Shown here piece after piece: positions 37,677 to 46,003 of a stretch of 64,000 nucleotides of DNA. The stretch spans positions 476,211-540,210 of the forward strand of contig NZ_BAXA01000001.1 in assembly GCF_000698125.1 (NCBI RefSeq), read 5' to 3'. Both the position numbers and the translations under genes were made by a program. Numbering within the stretch: position 1 is the stretch's first letter; every line of letters begins with the position of its first letter. This DNA is from Geomicrobium sp. JCM 19038 (lineage in GTDB: Bacteria > Bacillota > Bacilli > Bacillales > Marinococcaceae). The notes under the pieces are model-generated. The model saw only the letters and a program-made list of their open reading frames with translations, had not been told where the DNA came from and searched no databases.

Positions 37677-37724
37677 TGTTGGGCAAAAATGCAACTAGAA
37701 CGTCAATACACGTTAAAATGAGGG

Positions 37725-37989
37725 ATGAGAAAGTGGAAAACGTGATGCATTTTACGAGCAGGATGATGCGGTAATGTATTTTCGTTATCATTTTGGGTTC
37801 TCCCATTTCAAGCTTTTAGAAATTAACAATCATGAAGGAGCTCCGAACACGTACCGTTTACTTATTGACTGTGAGAAATACGCTGAATTTATAAGTGAAC
37901 AATTCGGCAATTGTGTAAAAAGTCGTCAACTAGGTGAGCACTTTTTACACGTCTGGGCTGAAGGGACGGTCATGATATCGACAGAATAA
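37725..37989 (+). CDS. Small hypothetical protein, 5' end uncertain
   Basis: The secure part begins near 37774 (MYFRYHFGFSHFKLLEINNH) and ends at 37989. Upstream, the same frame is coding-like (RDAFYEQDDAV) but has no start codon; if one A of the run at 37737-37740 is extra, ATG 37725 gives an 87-residue protein starting MRKWKRDAF. The sequence is compact with CEKYAEFISEQF and a tail HVWAEGTVMIS. I do not recognise it. It sits between the tandem paralogues and the malonate island. Confidence 0.45.
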
Positions 37990-38033
37990 ATCCATACGTT
38001 TATCATCATTGCCATAGCGGGTCTAATGAGCGT

Positions 38034-38633
38034 TCAATACTTAGTCCAAGGATCGTTTCGAAGCTCTATACCCGTCTGTGTTTTGAACAATACCCCTTTC
38101 CCTAAAGCGTATTCTCTTAATAAAAACCAACCATCTTCTGTCTGAATAAGTGGGTCTACGGTTAGAGGTGTTGTATCGAATTGGTTTACGATGTGCTTGG
38201 CGACTGATACGGAAATCCATTCACTGTGTATTAAAATGTCAAAGTCACTCTCTTCATTCATCGTTTGTGACTCTGTGGCTAATTCAAAACCAACACTTCC
38301 AGTTGGACCCCAATGCTTGGAATTTAAAAACTCTTTCATCATTATGAACGTTTCTTGTGCACTCGTCAGTCGCAGTCGTTTCTCATCAAAGGAACGAAGC
38401 TCTAAGGGAGTAAGGACGTCTAGAACATGATTGTAAGAAACAGTCGTGGCAAAACGTTTACTACGACATGTGCCTCGAATCCCAATCGGAATTGAGGAGT
38501 GATCAGTTTCCCCACGTCGCACGACGACGTAGGGATTTTTTTGTAATGACGATTGTACCCAGAGTGGGAGATCACTATGATCTGTAATAAAAGCATTCAC
38601 ATTAACTTTTAATAAATCATGAGGTTTGTACAT
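38034..38633 (-). CDS. mdcG: Malonate decarboxylase holo-ACP synthase (phosphoribosyl-dephospho-CoA transferase)
   Basis: Attaches the 2'-(5''-phosphoribosyl)-3'-dephospho-CoA prosthetic group to the acyl carrier subunit MdcC. ATG 38633 is seven bases after AGGAGG (ATG 38636 is an alternative). Family landmarks: LPLWVQSSLQKNPYVVVRRG near residue 22, IPIGIRGTCRSKRFA near 47, WGPTGSVGFELATESQTMNE then ESDFDILI (nucleotidyltransferase Asp pair) near 112-138, and a C-terminal DPW. It is read away from the rest of the island across a shared 130-bp control region. The call is strong because all other mdc genes lie next to it. Confidence 0.88.
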   Translation of the reverse strand: MYKPHDLLKVNVNAFITDHSDLPLWVQSSLQKNPYVVVRRGETDHSSIPIGIRGTCRSKRFATTVSYNHVLDVLTPLELRSFDEKRLRLTSAQETFIMMKEFLNSKHWGPTGSVGFELATESQTMNEESDFDILIHSEWISVSVAKHIVNQFDTTPLTVDPLIQTEDGWFLLREYALGKGVLFKTQTGIELRNDPWTKY

Positions 38634-38679
38634 CATACCGCCTCCTAACAAGACAATAGATTTAATTTTCATAAAAGTG

Positions 38680-38708
38680 TAGACAATCCGATGTAAACTC
38701 ATTATAAT
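38680..38708 (+). promoter_or_regulatory. Promoter of the malonate operon
   Basis: TAGACA (38680-38685) and a consensus TATAAT (38703-38708) are exactly 17 bases apart. Transcription would begin near 38715, directly before the palindrome and cre site. Confidence 0.7.
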
Positions 38709-38717
38709 CTAAACTCA

Positions 38718-38737
38718 GTACACAGTCGACTGTATAC
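38718..38737. promoter_or_regulatory. 20-bp near-perfect palindrome, candidate GntR operator
   Basis: GTACACAGTCGACTGTATAC has a perfect 12-bp core, ACAGTCGACTGT, and only one mismatched pair in 20 bp. It covers the expected transcription start of madL and lies between the divergent mdcG and madL genes. The likely binder is the GntR-family regulator at the end of the island. Confidence 0.65.
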
Positions 38738-38744
38738 CATTAAT

Positions 38745-38758
38745 TGAAAACGCTTACA
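38745..38758 (+). promoter_or_regulatory. cre site (CcpA binding) before madL
   Basis: TGAAAACGCTTACA matches the cre consensus TGWAANCGNTNWCA at every position. Lying between the start of transcription and the madL ribosome binding site, it should make the malonate operon subject to carbon catabolite repression. Confidence 0.8.
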
Positions 38759-38771
38759 AAGGAGTGCGTTG

Positions 38772-39164
38772 ATGGTTATTTATGGTGTGGCCATATTGGC
38801 GGTCTGCATGATTGTAGGGATGTTATTCGGAGAATGGTTAGGTATAGCCATTGGCGTTGAAGCCAATGTTGGTGGCGTAGGGATTGCGATGTTGTTGTTA
38901 ATCATCGTAGTTGATCGCTTGAAAATGAAAAATCGTCTGTCTGAACCGACACAATTGGGCTTAGGCTTTTGGAATGCCATGTACATTCCGATTGTTGTCG
39001 CGATGGCCGCGAATCAGAATGTTGTTGCAGCCATCGATGGGGGACCACTTGCGATTGTGACAGGAATTGCTGTTGTAATCATCTCGTTTCTAGCTGTTCC
39101 TCTTGTCAGTCGAATCGGGAAAGGAAAAAGCGAATCGATTGACGAAGGAGGGCGTCCTCTATGA
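38772..39164 (+). CDS. madL: Malonate transporter subunit MadL
   Basis: Small membrane subunit (130 residues, four helices) of the sodium-dependent malonate carrier first described in Malonomonas rubra. ATG 38772 follows AAAGGAG. Seen: VYG-like start VIYGVAILAVCMIVGMLFGE, a Gly-rich second helix with NVGGVGIAMLLLIIV, and GFWNAMYIPIVVAMAANQNV near residue 72. Its stop overlaps the start of madM by four bases, so the two subunits are made together. Confidence 0.9.
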   Translation: MVIYGVAILAVCMIVGMLFGEWLGIAIGVEANVGGVGIAMLLLIIVVDRLKMKNRLSEPTQLGLGFWNAMYIPIVVAMAANQNVVAAIDGGPLAIVTGIAVVIISFLAVPLVSRIGKGKSESIDEGGRPL

Positions 39165-39928
39165 TTGAATCAGTCGAAAATGTGTTAGTCGGTAATGGTC
39201 TCATCTTTGGATTTGCGATTGTAGGTGCCATTATGGTTATCGCCTATGCATTGTCCAAGTATGCGACCCGAGGACTCGTACACGGATCTTCTATTGCCAT
39301 TCTTCTCGGTCTCGTACTTGCTTACATTGGCGGAAGACTGACTGGTGGAGAAAATGGACTGTCCGACGTCTCGCTTTTTGCAGGTATTAGCTTATTAGGT
39401 GGAGGCATGATGCGTGACTTTGCCATAGTAGCAACGGCTTTTGGTGCTGATTTTCGAGAGATTAAACGTGCTGGAATAACTGGAATTTTAGCACTCGTTC
39501 TTGGAATCTTGCTTTCATTTACAATAGGTGTCGTGTTTGCGTTGATGTTTGGTTATACCGATGTAGTAAGTTTAACAACGATAGGAGCAGGAGCTACGAC
39601 GTATATTGTCGGACCAGTGACAGGTGCTGCTATCGGCGCAAGTTCCGAAGTAATTGCGATAAGTATAGCTGCCGGTCTCGTGAAAGCAATTTTAACGATG
39701 GCACTCACACCATTTCTTGGTAAGTATATCGGACTTGATAACCCCCGTTCTGCGATGGTGTTTGGGGGATTACTCGGAACGACAAGTGGTGTTGCTGGTG
39801 GACTTGCAGCATTAAATCCAAAGCTCGTTCCGTACGGAGCGGTTACGGCGACATTTTATACAGGACTTGGCTGTCTCTTAGGACCGTCAGTGTTGTATAT
39901 GATGATGCGGTTGATTTTCGGAGGGTAA
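39161..39928 (+). CDS. madM: Malonate transporter subunit MadM
   Basis: Large membrane subunit (255 residues, about eight helices) that forms the malonate/sodium symporter with MadL. ATG 39161 overlaps the madL stop. Conserved pieces include YALSKYATRGLVHGSSIAIL near residue 28, GGGMMRDFAIVATAFGAD near 86, GAGATTYIVGPVTGAAIGAS near 140 and GGLLGTTSGVAGGLAALNPK near 207. It precedes mdcH by 13 bases. Confidence 0.92.
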   Translation: MIESVENVLVGNGLIFGFAIVGAIMVIAYALSKYATRGLVHGSSIAILLGLVLAYIGGRLTGGENGLSDVSLFAGISLLGGGMMRDFAIVATAFGADFREIKRAGITGILALVLGILLSFTIGVVFALMFGYTDVVSLTTIGAGATTYIVGPVTGAAIGASSEVIAISIAAGLVKAILTMALTPFLGKYIGLDNPRSAMVFGGLLGTTSGVAGGLAALNPKLVPYGAVTATFYTGLGCLLGPSVLYMMMRLIFGG

Positions 39929-39941
39929 AGAGGCGATTCTC

Positions 39942-40847
39942 ATGCATACGGTGTTTTTATTTCCAGGTCAAGGATCACAACGTCATGACATGTTTCAACC
40001 TTATCAAGGAACCAAACATTTTGAGTTAATCAAACAACTCGTTGAAGACGAATTACAAGAAGATGTGAATCAGTATACCGCTGATTTCAGTTCTACACGA
40101 CACGTGCAATTAGCATTACTCATCGTTGGTGTTAGCAGTTCTAAACAACTTGTAGATGCAGGGATTAGACCGGATTGTGTTGCCGGTCATTCTGCGGGCG
40201 CTTATTCAGCAGCAGTACTTTCAGAAGTACTTACTCTAAAGGACGCCATTCGTTTAGTTGATCTTCGAGGAAGATTAATGGAGCAAGCCTTTCCGAGCGG
40301 ATATGGAATGATTGCAGTGCAAGGACTTGATCTGAACGTCGTAGTACAAGTGATCAACGCGCACCAGGATGATGTGTACCTCGCGAATGAAAATGCTCAA
40401 CAACAAGTCGTTTTATCAGGAAGCAACACATCACTTCGAGCAATCCGTCACACGTTAAAAGAAAAAGGAGCACGCCGAGTGATTCCATTGTCTGTAACGG
40501 TTCCCTCTCATTCCCCCTTATTTACAAAAGAAGCAGATCAGCTTCGTAACGCAATGAAAAACATCACGATTCGTGCTCCTAAATTGCCATATGTATCAAA
40601 TCAAACCGCAAGGTTGTTAAGGAATAAAGAGGCGATTGTTGAAGATTTAGCCGGGAACATCGCCTCAACTGTGAAGTGGCATACATCGATGAAAATGTTA
40701 ACTGAGCGAGGAATTATGAATTTCATTCAACTTCCGCCAGGTTCCATTTATTCGGATTTATTAGAAGGTGCGTTTGAAGGAATTCAAGCGTTATCGGTAG
40801 AAGCATTGAGTGTAGACTACATTCTACAACTTGTACAAAAGGAGTGA
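39942..40847 (+). CDS. mdcH: Malonyl-CoA:ACP transacylase of malonate decarboxylase
   Basis: A 301-residue acyltransferase that primes the decarboxylase by loading malonyl groups on the acyl carrier subunit MdcC. ATG 39942 follows AGAGGCG. FabD-fold signatures: FLFPGQGSQ at residues 5-13, the nucleophile elbow GHSAGAYSAAV near 80, an Arg in DLRGRLMEQAF near 105 and the catalytic His in VTVPSHSPLF near 188. Its place inside the mdc operon separates it from fatty-acid FabD. Confidence 0.9.
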   Translation: MHTVFLFPGQGSQRHDMFQPYQGTKHFELIKQLVEDELQEDVNQYTADFSSTRHVQLALLIVGVSSSKQLVDAGIRPDCVAGHSAGAYSAAVLSEVLTLKDAIRLVDLRGRLMEQAFPSGYGMIAVQGLDLNVVVQVINAHQDDVYLANENAQQQVVLSGSNTSLRAIRHTLKEKGARRVIPLSVTVPSHSPLFTKEADQLRNAMKNITIRAPKLPYVSNQTARLLRNKEAIVEDLAGNIASTVKWHTSMKMLTERGIMNFIQLPPGSIYSDLLEGAFEGIQALSVEALSVDYILQLVQKE

Positions 40848-40852
40848 CGACT

Positions 40853-42504
40853 ATGCCAACGGTAACGACTACACAATGGACGAAGAAACGAGATGCAAAA
40901 CGAAATCGTATGAACAAAATATCATCTATGATTGAAGGGAAGTTTGTTCATAAAGACAATATCGTTTCTGTATTAGAATATATTCTCGAGCCGTATGATC
41001 GCGTCATACTTGAGGGCAATAATCAAAAACAGCGTCGTTCTTATCTAAATCACTAGCCAATGTGTCGAACGAAGCCCTTCATCATCTCCATCTCATCATG
41101 TCTAGTGTTTCAAGACCCGAACATTTAGATCTTTTTGAAAAAGGAATCGCAGATCGCCTTGATTTTTCATTTTCAGGTCCTCAAAGCACGCGAATAGCAC
41201 AAATGATTGAAGACGAAGAAATAAAAGTCGGCAACATTCATACGTATATTGAACTCTATGGACGATTGTTTATTGATTTAATTCCGAACGTTGCCCTTGT
41301 AGCCGCTGATCAAGCCGATGCAAACGGTAATTTGTACACCGGTGCAAATACCGAAGAAACGCCTACAATTGTTGAAGCGACCGCTTTTAAAAATGGCATT
41401 GTGATCGTTCAAGTGAATCAGATCGTAGAGGAATTACCACGCGTAGACATTCCAGCTTCTTGGGTTGATGTGATCGTTTTAGGTGATGAGCCGTATCAAT
41501 TGGAAGCGTTATTCACGAGAGATCCAAAACATATTACAGAGATTCAAATTCTCATGGCAATGCTTGCCATTCGTGGCGTCTATGAAAAACATTCTGTCCA
41601 ATCTTTAAATCATGGGATCGGCTTTAATACCGCCGCCATTGAATTGCTATTACCGACGTACGGTGAATCGCTTAATTTACGGGGAAAGATTTGTAAGCAT
41701 TGGGCCGCAAACCCCCACCCGACACTGATCCCAGCTATTGAAAGTGGCTGGATTGATAGCATCCATTCATTTGGTGGAGAGAAGGGTATGGAACAATACA
41801 TTGCCGCTCGTCCAGATGTGTTTTTCGTAGGAAGTGACGGTACGATGCGTTCAAACCGTACGCTTTGTCAAATGGCAGGGCAATATGCCGTAGATTTATT
41901 TATCGGTTCCACGTTGCAAATGGATTATGTTGGGAACTCATCGACGGTCGTAAGGGGCAGATTAGCAGGGTTTGGTGGTGCACCGAACATGGGTCACGAC
42001 CCCAAAGGTCGCCGCCATAGTACAAAAGCATGGCTCGATATGAAAAACCCAGATGATGATCTGATTCGCGGTCGGAAGTTAGTTGTTCAAATGATGGAAA
42101 CGCACCAACCAGGCAATCGTCCTGTCTTCGTTGAACAATTAGATGCCATTGCCGTAGCGAATGAAGCGAAATTAGATACTCCGCCGGTTATGATTTACGG
42201 TGAAGATGTGACACATCTCGTTACAGAGGAAGGGGTTGCTTATTTGTATAAAAGTGATAGTCCTGCTGAACGTAAAGAAGCGATTGCAGCGGTTGCTGGT
42301 GTCACCGAATTAGGACTGACGAGTACCCCTCGTCAAAAACAACGATTAAGAGAGCAAGGAATCATTGCAACGACGGATGATCTAGAAATCGATGTGAAAA
42401 AGGCCAATCGTTCACTGCTTGCAGCAAAAAGCATTGAAGAACTTGTGATGTGGTCAGACAGTCTTTACGACCCACCTGAAAAGTTTAGGAGTTATTGGAC
42501 GTGA
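40853..42504 (+). CDS. mdcA: Malonate decarboxylase alpha subunit (one apparent frameshift)
   Basis: Acetyl-S-ACP:malonate ACP transferase, which swaps acetate for malonate on the carrier. ATG 40853 follows AAAAGGAG five bases after the mdcH stop. One G is missing at 41032; with it the text runs VILEGNNQKQASFLSKSLAN and on into SVSRPEHLDLFEKGIADRLD, giving 550 residues, the normal size. Other CoA-transferase-like conserved parts are FGGAPNMGHDPKGRRHSTKA near residue 380 and TEEGVAYLYK near 455. The gene is essential to the island, and the break is of the same kind as elsewhere in the window. Confidence 0.93.
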
Positions 42505-43343
42505 GTGTAGCGACACATCCATTACACGTTCATCTTGTCACTGAACAAGTTGCACGTTGGTCTGAGCAATCCCTACTTGAAGAGCTTTATCTAACTGTAA
42601 AACCAGGTCTGATTGACAAATCTAACAACGGTGCCCACCTTGATATGACACTAGCGATGATGGAAGCATCGAGTCATGCGATTGCTCCTTATTTTGCCGA
42701 AATGGCACGTGTGAGTTATGGGAAATCCCCGTCTCTTCAATTACGCAAGCAATTATCGGAGATTGGAATTGAGGCAGAGCGGGAAATGTTACACGTAACT
42801 GGTGGCGTGAACACCCATAAAGGCGCGATTTGGTGTTTAGGTCTACTCAGTGCTGCTTATGCGATTCAAAGGGGTCAAGGTACGGCATCCACACTGTGTA
42901 AAGTCGCCGGCGACCTTGCAAACGTTGAACTAAAAGTTCCGTCGACTCGTACGAATGGTTCTACCGTCTGTAAACGGTACGGTGTCACCGGTGCGAGAGG
43001 CGAAGCTGAAGCGGGATTTCCGCACGTGTTACTTGGTTTACGAACTTTAAACACTGCCACCGAACCATTCACAGAGACGATAGCAAAACAAATGGCTCTG
43101 CTCACGCTCATGACAACACTTTCGGATACGTGTATTCTTCATCGAGCAGGAAGTAAGGGATTATCTTATGTGAAACAACAAGCTCAACAAGTGTTACGAG
43201 GCGCTTTATCCATGGAGGAAGTGGATGAACAATTTATTAAGAACAATCTTTCACCTGGCGGCAGTGCAGATCTACTTGCAGCGAGTCTGTACGTGAAACG
43301 ATTAGGAGGGAAATCTCATGGAAGAGTTTCGCTACACGTATAA
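42501..43343 (+). CDS. mdcB: Triphosphoribosyl-dephospho-CoA synthase
   Basis: Makes the prosthetic-group precursor 2'-(5''-triphosphoribosyl)-3'-dephospho-CoA from ATP and dephospho-CoA, for transfer by MdcG. GTG 42501 is nine bases after TAGGAG and overlaps the mdcA stop; a TTG at 42495 is too close to that site. CitG/MdcB features: VKPGLIDKSNNGAHLDMTLA near residue 33, GVNTHKGAIWCLGLL near 103, YGVTGARGEAEAGFPHV near 156 and DTCILHRAGSKGL near 210. The 3' end overlaps mdcC by 26 bases. Confidence 0.92.
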   Translation: MSVATHPLHVHLVTEQVARWSEQSLLEELYLTVKPGLIDKSNNGAHLDMTLAMMEASSHAIAPYFAEMARVSYGKSPSLQLRKQLSEIGIEAEREMLHVTGGVNTHKGAIWCLGLLSAAYAIQRGQGTASTLCKVAGDLANVELKVPSTRTNGSTVCKRYGVTGARGEAEAGFPHVLLGLRTLNTATEPFTETIAKQMALLTLMTTLSDTCILHRAGSKGLSYVKQQAQQVLRGALSMEEVDEQFIKNNLSPGGSADLLAASLYVKRLGGKSHGRVSLHV

Positions 43344-43605
43344 TACAGCAACAGCAATTCCCAAACGTGCGCATACAGGTGTTGTCGGCTCTGGGGATGC
43401 AGAAATTCTTATGGAGCCAAGCGATATCGGAGAAGTATTTATAAAAACGAACGTGGAAGGATTTCAAAAAACGTGGGAAGAAGTTGTAGAGAGGTTCATG
43501 TCTGATTACGATGTGCGTGCATCCATACACATTCATGACTTTGGTGCAACGCCTGGCGTTATTGGACTTCGTTTAAAACAAGCGTTTGAGGAGGCATCTT
43601 CATGA
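43318..43605 (+). CDS. mdcC: Malonate decarboxylase acyl carrier protein (delta subunit)
   Basis: A 95-residue carrier that holds the CoA-like arm on a serine. ATG 43318 follows TAGGAGG inside the end of mdcB. The attachment motif is in GVVGSGDAEILMEP (Ser near residue 25), as in the Klebsiella protein and the citrate lyase carrier CitD. The rest forms the usual beta-alpha fold with SIHIHDFGATPGVIGLRLKQ near the end. It overlaps the fused mdcDE gene by four bases. Confidence 0.92.
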   Translation: MEEFRYTYNTATAIPKRAHTGVVGSGDAEILMEPSDIGEVFIKTNVEGFQKTWEEVVERFMSDYDVRASIHIHDFGATPGVIGLRLKQAFEEASS

Positions 43606-45257
43606 AAATCACAGTACCTCAGTCGTTAACGGAATGCTCCGCACGAGAACGTACGTTAGCACTTTTAGATGAGAACTCAGCAAGGGAACTACTCGGCCCT
43701 TTTGATCGCCTTGTCTCACCACACTTAGAAAAGCAAAACATCGTGCCTCAAAGTGACGACGGTGTGGTCGTAATGAAAGGAACGAGAAAGGCGCATCCAT
43801 GTTGCGTGATTGCAATTGAAGGGAGCTTCCAAGGAGGCGGCATCGGCGAAGTGTCTGGAGCTAAGATTGCGTCGGCGTTCGAACTTGCTTTACGCGATGT
43901 AGAACGGGGAAAACATTTAGACGTTATCGTTATTCTAGATACAGGCGGTGTACGGTTACAAGAAGCAAATTACGGTTTGCTCGCAATTTCTGAGATTCAA
44001 CAAGCAGCGGTAAATCTCCAACAATATGTACCAATCGTGGGCATTATCCCAGGTCGGATCGGAAGCTTTGGTGGAATGTCGATTACTGCTGGTTTGTTCA
44101 ACGCTTTGATTATGACAAAAGAAGCTCGACTCGGTTTAAACGGTCCTGAAGTGATTGAGCAAGAAGCGGGAATTGAAGAAGTCAATAGTCGTGACCGTAA
44201 AGCAACGTACTTACGAATCGGTAGTGCATCAAGAAAGAAGAATGGACTGATCGAATACCTCGTAGAAGACTCTGTTGAAGCAATTCAAGAGGCCGTTGAT
44301 CAAGCAAGACTTACGAAAATCAATCAACGTGTAACGTCCAACGAAGAACACGTGAATGAGTTGCTATATCAAGAGGTAGAAGCTTTCACTTCAAGTGAAG
44401 ACGAGGAGCGAACAAATGATTCCCGTGGTCGCACGTGGCTTGAAGTGCTTTCAGACATCGACAGCGTGCAAAGTTCACGTATATCAACGGTACAGTCAGG
44501 AACAATGACCGTCTCAGATGAGAAGTTCAATCTTTTAGCGGTGACGAAAGATGCGTATCACCGTTTCCCACGAGTTAGAAACGGTGAATTCGGTCTACTA
44601 GAAGGCTATGCACTTGCAGATGTCATTGATCAATGGATTGCTGCGGATGAAACGAATGATCAGAAAACGCCAATCGTCGCTGTTATTGATGTAGTCAGTC
44701 AAGCATACGGGGCTCAAGAAGAGTTACTCGGCTTACATCAGTCGTGTGCAGCAGCTGTTCATGCGTATGCTAGAGCGCGTGAACACGGTCATAAAATCAT
44801 AGGGCTCGTTGTTGGTAAAGCATTGTCTGCTGCCTTTTTAAGCCACGGTTTACAAGCCGATCGACTACTCGCATTCGATGATCCTTACGTCCAAGTACAC
44901 GTGATGTCGAAAAAGTCCGCAGCGAAAGTGACAAAAAGATCGTTAACAGAACTTGAACGTTTTACAAAGGATGTCCCCGCAATGGCTTACGATGTTCGTT
45001 CTTTCCATAAGCTCGGTGCAACCGATGAACTCATTGAAGGGATCTCTGTAGAACATCCAACTGAAGAAGACGTATCGCGCGTGCAAACCTTGATCTCTAA
45101 CCAACTAGCGGATCTAGAGGCTGGAGGCTTAGTTTCAGAACACCGTCTTAACAACGCACGTGCGAAAGAATCACGTGCAGCTTCAATTGAAGTCAGAGTA
45201 CAAATGGAACAACAGTGGGCAAATGAAAGTAGGGAAGAACGTGGAAGGATTAAATAA
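43602..45257 (+). CDS. mdcDE: Fused malonate decarboxylase beta and gamma subunits
   Basis: A 551-residue protein joining MdcD (about residues 1-275) and MdcE (about 280-551), which together decarboxylate malonyl-S-ACP to acetyl-S-ACP. Both are crotonase/carboxyltransferase-fold subunits and are separate genes in Klebsiella. The MdcD part shows EGSFQGGGIGEVSGAKIASA near residue 69, DTGGVRLQEANYGL near 109 and GRIGSFGGMSITAGLFNA near 149; the MdcE part shows VIDVVSQAYGAQEELLGLHQ near 365 and GLVVGKALSAAFLSHGLQAD near 402. The linker is the acidic stretch around SSEDEERTNDSRG. No stop or frame change lies between them, so this is a true fusion. Confidence 0.92.
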   Translation: MKITVPQSLTECSARERTLALLDENSARELLGPFDRLVSPHLEKQNIVPQSDDGVVVMKGTRKAHPCCVIAIEGSFQGGGIGEVSGAKIASAFELALRDVERGKHLDVIVILDTGGVRLQEANYGLLAISEIQQAAVNLQQYVPIVGIIPGRIGSFGGMSITAGLFNALIMTKEARLGLNGPEVIEQEAGIEEVNSRDRKATYLRIGSASRKKNGLIEYLVEDSVEAIQEAVDQARLTKINQRVTSNEEHVNELLYQEVEAFTSSEDEERTNDSRGRTWLEVLSDIDSVQSSRISTVQSGTMTVSDEKFNLLAVTKDAYHRFPRVRNGEFGLLEGYALADVIDQWIAADETNDQKTPIVAVIDVVSQAYGAQEELLGLHQSCAAAVHAYARAREHGHKIIGLVVGKALSAAFLSHGLQADRLLAFDDPYVQVHVMSKKSAAKVTKRSLTELERFTKDVPAMAYDVRSFHKLGATDELIEGISVEHPTEEDVSRVQTLISNQLADLEAGGLVSEHRLNNARAKESRAASIEVRVQMEQQWANESREERGRIK

Positions 45258-45884
45258 ACATTCGTTGGCCAAACAAATTGCTGATCAAATCTCTATGAAA
45301 ATACTCTCAGGAGATTTGAAACCCGGCGATAAGCTCGTTGAAAAAGAGTATGCAGATGAGTATGGCATTAGCCGTGCACCAATCCGTGATGCCCTTTATT
45401 TACTCACTGCTGAAGGGCTCGTTGAGAAAGAAGCACGTAAAGGAGCAGTCGTACGTAGCTACAGTTTTGAAGAAATCAAAGACATCTTAGAAGTTCGTAA
45501 CTTCTTAGAGAGTCTAGCCATGGAGAGAATTGAAGAGAATGGTGTTGATCACAACTTCATTACACGGATGCGACAGCTTGCTAATGTCATGAGATCAGAA
45601 GAAGATGTGTACCAATACACGTATTACAACCATCAATTTCATTTGTTGCTCATCGAAATGAGTCAAAGCAAAATGATCTTAGATTTGTATCATGCTTAGG
45701 GTCGTCACTACTGCGCGTCCAAGCGATCGCATTCTCTGAATCAGGAAAATTAGAGAAGTCAAAGCGAGAACATGATTGGCTTACAACCTATTTAGAAGCG
45801 AATCAAATACGAGAAGCCAAAACACTGTTAAATACACATACTGATGATGTATTGAAATTGTATAAGCAGTTTCATGGAAAATAG
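45241..45884 (+). CDS. GntR family regulator of the malonate operon (one apparent frameshift)
   Basis: A FadR-subfamily repressor or activator. GTG 45241, inside the end of mdcDE, follows TAGGGAAG. The winged helix KILSGDLKPGDKLVEKEYAD then EYGISRAPIRDALYLL covers residues 19-55; the FCD effector domain follows. One base is missing after 45693; with it the C-terminus reads LYHRLGSSLLRVQAIAFSES and ends at 45884 in YKQFHGK, giving 214 residues. The known GntR regulator MdcY controls malonate genes in Acinetobacter; this protein probably binds the palindrome at 38718. Confidence 0.87.
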
Positions 45885-45917
45885 ACAATGAGCCAAGTCG
45901 GTTCTTTGTCTATTTTT
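45881..45917 (+). terminator. Terminator of the malonate operon
   Basis: ATAGACAA and TTGTCTAT, with an inner GAGCC/GGTTC pairing, form a hairpin followed by TTTT. It starts at the stop codon of the repaired GntR gene, which supports that repaired end. Confidence 0.75.
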
Positions 45918-46003
45918 ATCTTTCCTATTTTAGTAAATGTCTATGAACGGCTAAATCCCCTTGATATGATAATTGTAGTATTAAATTAGGAGAGGATGAG
46001 TTC

